A DNA stretch of 64,000 nt. It comes from Polystyrenella longa. Its GTDB lineage: Bacteria; Planctomycetota; Planctomycetia; Planctomycetales; Planctomycetaceae. The DNA lies in assembly GCF_007750395.1 (NCBI RefSeq), contig NZ_CP036281.1, positions 4,487,001 to 4,551,000 on the forward strand. Reading direction: 5' to 3'. Numbering within the stretch: the first letter of the stretch is position 1; the number at the start of each line of letters is the position of its first letter. A program made the translations under genes and the position numbers. Below are positions 58,999 to 64,000 of the stretch, one piece after another. The notes below the pieces were generated by a model that did no database searches, was not told the origin of the DNA, and worked only from the letters and a program-made list of their open reading frames with translations.

Positions 58999-59400
58999 TC
59001 ACCAGACTTCGCAGATCAACTCGCCACCAACGTGTTCTTTGCGAGCTTCCCGATTGCTCAGGATCCCTTTACTGGTGGAGAGGATATTAATACCCAATCC
59101 GTCCAGAACGTCGACCAAATCTTCGATCTTGCAGTAAACTCGGCCACCCGGTTTACTGAGGCGTTTAATGTGCTGTATTACCCGTTCACCGTTGGGGCCA
59201 TACTTGAGGTTGACCCGCAAGATATTCTGCGGAGCATCTTCAATCTCAACCACATGGAAATCCCAGATGTAACCCTCTCGCTCCAGTGTTTCCGCAATTC
59301 CTTTTTTAACATTGGAATACGGCACATCGACAAAGGGGCGCTCGATCTGAATCGCATTACGTATGCGAGTCAACATATCGGCAATAGGGTCGGTCATCAT
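58999..59400 (-). CDS. rpsH: 30S ribosomal protein uS8
   Basis: The 133-aa protein has the start MMTDPIADMLTRIRNA, the central SKPGGRVYCKIEDL and the end STSKGILSNREARK plus GGELICEVW, all uS8. uS8 binds 16S rRNA in the central domain. AAGGG lies 10 nt before the first of two adjacent ATG codons. Confidence 0.97.
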   Translation of the reverse strand: MMTDPIADMLTRIRNAIQIERPFVDVPYSNVKKGIAETLEREGYIWDFHVVEIEDAPQNILRVNLKYGPNGERVIQHIKRLSKPGGRVYCKIEDLVDVLDGLGINILSTSKGILSNREARKEHVGGELICEVW

Positions 59401-59538
59401 ATCAGCGATACCCTTACACGTTCAGAAAACTGATCTTATAAAATGATTGTAATTTTGTTTTTGAGATCGGAATAATATCAGACACTATGTCATTAATGTA
59501 CGGTCGCTTACGTTTCCGTACCGATCTTGACTCAGGCC

Positions 59539-59724
59539 TTACCAGCTTGCTTTTTTAACGCCTGGAATAAGTCCATCCAGAGCCATGCTGCGGAAACAGA
59601 TTCGGCAGACTTGAAATTTGCGATAAACAGCTCGCGGTCGACCGCAAAGTTTACAACGCGATTCTCTTCGCGATGTATACTTCGGTGTTCTTTCGGCTTT
59701 GGCAATTTTGGATTTACTGGCCAT
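59539..59724 (-). CDS. rpsN: 30S ribosomal protein uS14, zinc-binding type
   Basis: The 61-aa protein is the short form of uS14. [20 protein letters not shown] gives the C-x2-C ... C-x2-C zinc site, and the end [11 protein letters not shown] is typical. It lies between rplE and rpsH. The zinc-containing form agrees with zinc-type bL36 and a CxxC/CxxC uL24 in the same cluster. Confidence 0.97.
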   Translation of the reverse strand: MASKSKIAKAERTPKYTSRRESRCKLCGRPRAVYRKFQVCRICFRSMALDGLIPGVKKASW

Positions 59725-59797
59725 CGTAAGTCTCGTTGCTATAGGAGTAGCGAATGAATACGCTGAGTCCTGGAAAACTGTTGTTTGGTATATTTCG

Positions 59798-60343
59798 TTA
59801 CTTGTCGACTCGGAAAGGCATGCCGAATTCTTTCAGCAGTGAACGCCCTTCGTCATTATTCATAGCAGAAGTAACAATCGTAATGTTCATCCCCTGGATA
59901 TGTTGAACTTTATCCGATTTGATTTCAGGGAATACAACCTGTTCATTCAGTCCCATGTTGTAGTTTCCGTTGCCATCAAATCCGTTGGGATTCAAACCAC
60001 GAAAGTCGCGAACGCGAGGCAAAGCCAATGTGATCAAGCGATCGAGGAAATCGTACATTCGACGCTTACGTAAGGTTACGCAACATCCGATTTCCATGCC
60101 TTCACGAAGTCGAAACGCCGCTACTGATTTTTTCGCACGGGTTTTCAGTGGGTGCTGACCGGCAATAACCTTCAGGTTTTCAAACGCCTCTTCGAGACGT
60201 TTTCTATCCTGAATAGCACTACCAACACCCATGCTGATAACGATCTTATCCAACTTGGGAAGCGAATGAATATTTTCGCGACCCAATTCCTTCCGGAGAA
60301 CGGGGACAATGTCGTTTTTGTATTTTTCCTGTAGCCGGTTCAT
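59798..60343 (-). CDS. rplE: 50S ribosomal protein uL5
   Basis: The 181-aa protein binds 5S rRNA and contacts P-site tRNA. It has [20 protein letters not shown], the [20 protein letters not shown] motif and the [20 protein letters not shown] end of uL5. ATG 60343 gives the usual family start; the longer reading from a TTG at 60361 is not needed. No strong ribosome-binding site is visible, which may reflect coupling to rplX, 45 nt upstream. Confidence 0.96.
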   Translation of the reverse strand: MNRLQEKYKNDIVPVLRKELGRENIHSLPKLDKIVISMGVGSAIQDRKRLEEAFENLKVIAGQHPLKTRAKKSVAAFRLREGMEIGCCVTLRKRRMYDFLDRLITLALPRVRDFRGLNPNGFDGNGNYNMGLNEQVVFPEIKSDKVQHIQGMNITIVTSAMNNDEGRSLLKEFGMPFRVDK

Positions 60344-60388
60344 ATCAGGGACTACTTGCAATTAATATGTCTTGGGAAAGTATATCTA

Positions 60389-60742
60389 CTATTTGGCAGC
60401 GTGAGCGGCCTTAGCAGGACTGATGGTGTTGATCGAGGTTGAACACCCTTTGCAAAAACGCTCTTTGGAGCCGTCATCGCGGAAACGATAGCCAACACGA
60501 GTTCCTTTGCTGCAACTGCTGCAGTAGAACTTTACGTTTGAGCTGTCGACTGGAAGTTCAATCTGTAATCTACCACCTTGTGGACTTTTTGGATGTCCAC
60601 GTCGTACGTGTTTGAATACCCGGTTGACACCTTCCAGTACCACTTTCTTCCCACCATCCAGGACTTGTACGACCTGACGAGGAGTGCTACCTGCATCGTT
60701 TCCGGAAATCACCAGTACGGAATCACCACGTTGAATTTTCAT
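60389..60742 (-). CDS. rplX: 50S ribosomal protein uL24, CxxC form
   Basis: The 117-aa protein begins MKIQRGDSVLVISGND with the KOW-type motif and GVNRVFKHVRR. The second half has FYCSSC and FCKGC around GTRVGYRFRDDGSKER, a probable zinc-ribbon arrangement found in some bacterial uL24 proteins and missing in E. coli. It starts 3 nt after rplN ends, so translation is probably coupled. Confidence 0.96.
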   Translation of the reverse strand: MKIQRGDSVLVISGNDAGSTPRQVVQVLDGGKKVVLEGVNRVFKHVRRGHPKSPQGGRLQIELPVDSSNVKFYCSSCSKGTRVGYRFRDDGSKERFCKGCSTSINTISPAKAAHAAK

Positions 60743-60745
60743 CGT

Positions 60746-61114
60746 TCAGACTACCTCGTTCGCCATACTGACAATTTTCATGAATCGGCGGTCACGAAGC
60801 TCTCGGGCTACTGCACCGAAAATACGTGTACCGCGAGGGTTGCCGTCGCCATCGACAATAACAACCGCATTTTTATCGAATCGAACATAGCTGCCATCAT
60901 CTCGACGGATAGACTTACGGGTGCGAACGATAACCGCTTTTACAACGGTACCTTTTTTGACCGTACTACCTGGCAGAGATTTCTGCACGCTGACGACAAT
61001 AATGTCACCAACCGTGGCGGTTCTTTTTTTGGTTCCGCCCAGAACCTTGATGCAGCGCACGAGTTTCGCACCCGAGTTATCCGCTACATCTAACATTGTT
61101 TGCATTTGAATCAT
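60746..61114 (-). CDS. rplN: 50S ribosomal protein uL14
   Basis: The 122-aa protein starts [20 protein letters not shown] and contains the uL14 motif [17 protein letters not shown] and the end [20 protein letters not shown]. It lies at the subunit interface. It lies 77 nt after rpsQ and 3 nt before rplX. Confidence 0.98.
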   Translation of the reverse strand: MIQMQTMLDVADNSGAKLVRCIKVLGGTKKRTATVGDIIVVSVQKSLPGSTVKKGTVVKAVIVRTRKSIRRDDGSYVRFDKNAVVIVDGDGNPRGTRIFGAVARELRDRRFMKIVSMANEVV

Positions 61115-61191
61115 GGCAGTTGCCTTGATGGTCTCAATTTATGGAACCTGGGAGTTGAAATCACCAGGAAATTGACAGGGAAAGACTATGT

Positions 61192-61443
61192 CTATTGAAC
61201 GCTTTGTGTTGCTACAAGCACTTGAAGCAAAGTCCAGCGTTTAGTTTTCGACAAGGGGCGACTCTCTTCAATCTCAACGAGGTCCCCTTCATTGGCAACA
61301 TTTTCTTCATCATGCACCTGACATACAGTACGACCCGACACAATTTTGCCGTAACGCTGATGCCGAAACCGTCGCGCGACTTCTACGCGAAGCGTTTTGT
61401 CACGTTTGCTGCTGGTTACTGTGCCTGTTAACTTTTTCTTCAT
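61192..61443 (-). CDS. rpsQ: 30S ribosomal protein uS17
   Basis: The 83-aa protein has KKLTGTVTSSKRDKTLRVEV, the DEENVANEGDLVEIEESRPL segment and KRWTLLQVL, all uS17 (OB-fold, 5' domain of 16S rRNA). It follows rpmC by 36 nt. Confidence 0.96.
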   Translation of the reverse strand: MKKKLTGTVTSSKRDKTLRVEVARRFRHQRYGKIVSGRTVCQVHDEENVANEGDLVEIEESRPLSKTKRWTLLQVLVATQSVQ

Positions 61444-61479
61444 TGCCGTTATTCCTGGCCGAAAACTTTATATAATAGA

Positions 61480-61680
61480 TTAACTGTTGGCTTTGAGTCG
61501 CTCAGATTGAATCGTTTTAATTCGAGCGACTTCACGACGCATTTTTTTCAGCTCACTAGGAGCTTCCAGTTTTTCAGTCGTTGACTGAAAACGTAACTGG
61601 AAGAGCTCTTTTTGAGTTTCAGTCAGAACAGCATTTAGTTGTTCTTCATTCATTTCTCGAAGTTCTGCAGCCGTACTCAT
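61480..61680 (-). CDS. rpmC: 50S ribosomal protein uL29
   Basis: The 66-aa helical protein has AELREMNEEQLNAVLTETQK, the LFQLRFQ motif and the basic KKMRREVARIKTI end of uL29, which lies near the exit tunnel. It follows rplP by about 100 nt. Confidence 0.95.
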   Translation of the reverse strand: MSTAAELREMNEEQLNAVLTETQKELFQLRFQSTTEKLEAPSELKKMRREVARIKTIQSERLKANS

Positions 61681-61781
61681 TATCTGATTTCCACAGTTAT
61701 CTTGTTACCGGAAACAATAAGTTTCCGAACTTATTTATTACTGATACGGTAATAACAAACGTTTAATACCGTAGTTCGCAA

Positions 61782-62201
61782 CTAAATCTTGGGTCGACGT
61801 CCAACCAACCGTACTCGTACCGGAAGTTTATGAGCCACACGATTAAAACAATCGCGAGCCGCTTCCTTATCGACACCAGTCAGTTCAAACATAATGGTTC
61901 CAGGACGAATCACTGCTACCCAGCGATCCGGATCCCCTTTACCTTTACCCATACGAGTTTCAAGTGGTCGAGCTGTTACCGATTTTTGCGGAAAAATCCG
62001 AATGTAGACTTTACCTTCACCACGGACATATTGAGTCGCTGCAATACGGCAGGCTTCAATAGTTTGTCCAGTGATATGTCCGGGGTCTAAAGACTGGAGT
62101 CCCCAATCACCAAAAGAGACAGTATTACCCCGAGAGGCGTTACCTTTTATGCGTCTTCTTTGGCTTTTTCGATGCTTGACCCGTCTTGGCATTAGTGCCA
62201 T
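61782..62201 (-). CDS. rplP: 50S ribosomal protein uL16
   Basis: The 139-aa protein has MPRRVKHRKSQRRRIKGNAS at the start (after MAL), FPQKSVTARPLETRMGKGKG in the middle and LPVRVRLVGRR at the end. uL16 helps shape the A site. Its first 62 nt lie inside the end of rpsC in another frame. AGAGGA lies 8 nt before ATG 62201, which supports that start; a second ATG is at 62192. The uL16 N-terminus is conserved, so the overlap is real rather than a start error. Confidence 0.97.
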   Translation of the reverse strand: MALMPRRVKHRKSQRRRIKGNASRGNTVSFGDWGLQSLDPGHITGQTIEACRIAATQYVRGEGKVYIRIFPQKSVTARPLETRMGKGKGDPDRWVAVIRPGTIMFELTGVDKEAARDCFNRVAHKLPVRVRLVGRRPKI

Positions 62202-62841
62202 CGGTGTTGTCCTCTTCTGTAATGTCGCCTAAGTCAATCCAAACTTTAATACCAATGATTCCCTGAGGAGTCAGTGCTTCCGTTAAGCCGTAATCGATTC
62301 GTCGACGTAAAGTCGACAGTGGAACGGAACCGCGAGTTGCTTTTTCCGTTCGTGACATCTCGGCACCGCCGAGTCGTCCCGAAATCTGAATTTTAACTCC
62401 GTACACGCCAGCTTCCATTACCTGGTCCAGAGACCGTTTCATTGCTCTACGAAAACTACCTCGTTTGAGCAACTGTTGAGCAATGTCGTCTGCAACAAGT
62501 TTAGCGTTTCGCATCGGAGCATTGATCTCTTTGATCTTCAACTCCATTCGGCGACCGGTCAAATCTTCCAGTTCTGCTTTCAGCTTGTCAACTTCCTGTC
62601 CTTTTCGACCGATCAAAATACCGGGACGAGAGGTGTGAAGTAATAAGACAACCTGGTCGCGAGTTCTTTCGATTTCAATTTTCGGAATACCGGCGAACTG
62701 ATATTTCTTTTTGATGAACTGGCGGATCTTCTGATCTTCAACCAAAAGTTTTCCGAAGTCCTTCTTCGAGGCGTACCAGCGGCTTCGCCATTCTTCCGCA
62801 ATACCAAGTCGAAAACCGGTAGGGTGTACTTTTTGACCCAT
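62140..62841 (-). CDS. rpsC: 30S ribosomal protein uS3
   Basis: The 233-aa protein has MGQKVHPTGFRLGIAEEWRS, the KH-domain motif PGILIGRKGQEVDKLK, and RLGGAEMSRTEKATRGSVPL of uS3. uS3 lies at the mRNA entry. The last 20 residues are a basic Lys/Thr tail (TGQASKKPKKTHKR) encoded by DNA that also encodes the start of rplP. Confidence 0.97.
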   Translation of the reverse strand: MGQKVHPTGFRLGIAEEWRSRWYASKKDFGKLLVEDQKIRQFIKKKYQFAGIPKIEIERTRDQVVLLLHTSRPGILIGRKGQEVDKLKAELEDLTGRRMELKIKEINAPMRNAKLVADDIAQQLLKRGSFRRAMKRSLDQVMEAGVYGVKIQISGRLGGAEMSRTEKATRGSVPLSTLRRRIDYGLTEALTPQGIIGIKVWIDLGDITEEDNTDGTNAKTGQASKKPKKTHKR

Positions 62842-62886
62842 GTAACTGGAACCTCTATTTGTCTGTTTTGTTTATATCCTGAAAGA

Positions 62887-63231
62887 TTACACAATCTCAG
62901 GAGCATCAAGTGCGATATGAATGTGAGAAGCGCGGCGACGGATAATAAAAGCCGTCCCACGAGCTCGTGGCTGAATTCGTTTAATCATCGGGCCGCCATC
63001 GACTCGAGCTTCCACAATTTTCAGCGAACCCACATTACGGGCCCCTTTGTCTTCCGCGTTAGCCACGACCGACTTCAGGACCTTTTCAAGCATTTTTGCA
63101 CCACGGTTTGGTACGTATCGCAATGCATTCAGCCCTTCGACCGCACTCATACCACGAATCATATCTGCAAAGGGACGAACCTTTGTGGCAGAGATTCGAG
63201 CATTTTTGTGACTCGCCTTAATAACCGCCAT
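62887..63231 (-). CDS. rplV: 50S ribosomal protein uL22
   Basis: The 114-aa protein has KASHKNARISATKVRPFADM and the C-terminal hairpin region IQPRARGTAFIIRRRASHIH that reaches into the exit tunnel. It lies 45 nt before rpsC and 136 nt after rpsS in transcription order. Confidence 0.97.
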   Translation of the reverse strand: MAVIKASHKNARISATKVRPFADMIRGMSAVEGLNALRYVPNRGAKMLEKVLKSVVANAEDKGARNVGSLKIVEARVDGGPMIKRIQPRARGTAFIIRRRASHIHIALDAPEIV

Positions 63232-63367
63232 TGTCTTGTACCTTTATGACTTCTTTAAACCTGCCCAGCTGAAACCAGCTGTGTGTATTCTCTGAATCAG
63301 GACCGGCCTAGCCGGGAACGTTATATCGAATAGCGAGAATCTTAAATGACTCATACGCCATCTGTTG

Positions 63368-63637
63368 TTATTTCTTACCGCGAGCACCATGACCACGGAA
63401 AGTCCGCGTCAGGGAAAATTCACCCAATTTATGTCCAACCATATCTTCCGTCACGTAGACTTGAAGATGTGCCCGGCCGTTGTGGACCAGGAATGTATGA
63501 CCGATAAATTCAGGTGAAATGGTTGACCTTCGCGCCCAGGTTTTAATCGGCTGCTTTGCACCAGTCTCATCGAGCTTGGCAATCTTCTGCAGCAGCTTGG
63601 CGTCAACGAAAGGACCTTTTTTAAGGGACCGACCCAT
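63368..63637 (-). CDS. rpsS: 30S ribosomal protein uS19
   Basis: The 89-aa protein has [19 protein letters not shown], the [20 protein letters not shown] core and the [20 protein letters not shown] end of uS19. It pairs with uS13 in the 30S head. It follows rplB by 45 nt. Confidence 0.98.
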   Translation of the reverse strand: MGRSLKKGPFVDAKLLQKIAKLDETGAKQPIKTWARRSTISPEFIGHTFLVHNGRAHLQVYVTEDMVGHKLGEFSLTRTFRGHGARGKK

Positions 63638-63682
63638 AACTTTATACCTTTTGTTTTCAGTAAGCTATCTTGCGATAACCGA

Positions 63683-64000
63683 TCAAACTTTGAGTGTTCC
63701 ATAACGACGTGATTTACGTCGTCGTACAATCGCTTTGGAAGAAGCTTTTTTACGTTTACGAGTTCCGCCCCCTTTGGCCAGTTTACCCGTCGGGCTACAA
63801 GGATGACGTCCACCACTATTGCGGCCTTCACCACCACCCATCGGATGAGCTACCGGATTCATCGCAGTACCACGAACGTGGGGACGACGACCCATCCAGC
63901 GTTTACGACCCGCTTTTCCAAGCGTAATGTTCTGGTGTTCACTATTACCAATCTCGCCGATAGTGGCGCGACAGGTACTGGGTAGACGACGAACCTCACC
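63683..64000 (-). CDS. rplB: 50S ribosomal protein uL2, 3' part (5' end beyond right edge)
   Basis: The last 105 codons of rplB are present; the frame is open to the right edge. The end shows the uL2 signature [20 protein letters not shown] with [14 protein letters not shown], next to the peptidyl-transferase centre (His in NPVAHPMGG). The first visible residues, [19 protein letters not shown], fit the preceding domain. The S10 operon genes before it (rpsJ, rplC, rplD, rplW) would lie to the right. Confidence 0.97.
   Translation of the reverse strand, partial: GEVRRLPSTCRATIGEIGNSEHQNITLGKAGRKRWMGRRPHVRGTAMNPVAHPMGGGEGRNSGGRHPCSPTGKLAKGGGTRKRKKASSKAIVRRRKSRRYGTLKV

Overview
The window looks like chromosomal DNA of a planctomycete (order Planctomycetales or a close relative). 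The clearest markers are a PSCyt1/DUF1549/DUF1553 cytochrome-type protein followed by a DUF1501 Tat-exported partner, a type I sulfatase, very large ResB- and CcsA-type cytochrome c maturation proteins, an ApgM-type phosphoglycerate mutase, and an S10-spc-alpha ribosomal cluster without rpmD, adk, map, infA and rpsD at their usual places. I cannot name the genus from sequence alone.

Left part (1-10 kb): a membrane-anchored, extremely Asp/Glu-rich protein runs off the left edge on the minus strand. Then come a TIM-barrel sugar isomerase/epimerase, stand-alone ATP sulfurylase (sat), tRNA-Gly(GCC), trigger factor (tig), a monoacylglycerol-lipase-like hydrolase whose start lies in a 17-nt tandem duplication, and a minus-strand exported thioredoxin-trypsin fusion.

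Middle (10-28 kb): a ResB/CcsA pair for system II cytochrome c maturation, ending in a strong terminator; the PSCyt/DUF1501 pair; a DUF2752 membrane protein; and two tandem paralogous lipoproteins. On the minus strand follow a sulfatase, apgM, a glycosyltransferase and a class I glutamine amidotransferase.

28-42 kb: a structured leader that resembles a c-di-GMP-I (GEMM) riboswitch precedes a small Gly/Asn-rich secreted protein. Then come an O-antigen-ligase-type membrane protein with a helical-repeat tail, mfd, a SurA/PpiC-type isomerase lipoprotein, and a 1522-aa secretin-family protein carrying collagen-like Gly-Thr-Thr tracts inside its secretin domain.

42-52 kb: an SMP-30-like exported protein (minus), panB, folE, and a fused GlcD/GlcF-type FAD and iron-sulfur oxidoreductase that overlaps moaD by 4 nt. 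After these come moaE, moaA and a class V aminotransferase. A minus-strand HExxH metallopeptidase closes the region.

52-64 kb: minus-strand ribosomal, RNA polymerase and secretion cluster in the order rplB-rpsS-rplV-rpsC-rplP-rpmC-rpsQ-rplN-rplX-rplE-rpsN-rpsH-rplF-rplR-rpsE-rplO-secY-rpmJ-rpsM-rpsK-rpoA-rplQ, ending in a strong hairpin terminator. rplB is cut by the right edge. rpsC and rplP overlap by 62 nt.

Most of the window is ordinary housekeeping sequence. The items most worth a second look are the repeat-bearing secretin, the riboswitch-like leader, the thioredoxin-protease fusion, the triplicated start region at 7177-7213, and the rpsC/rplP overlap. I did not find a defence system, CRISPR array, prophage or insertion sequence.
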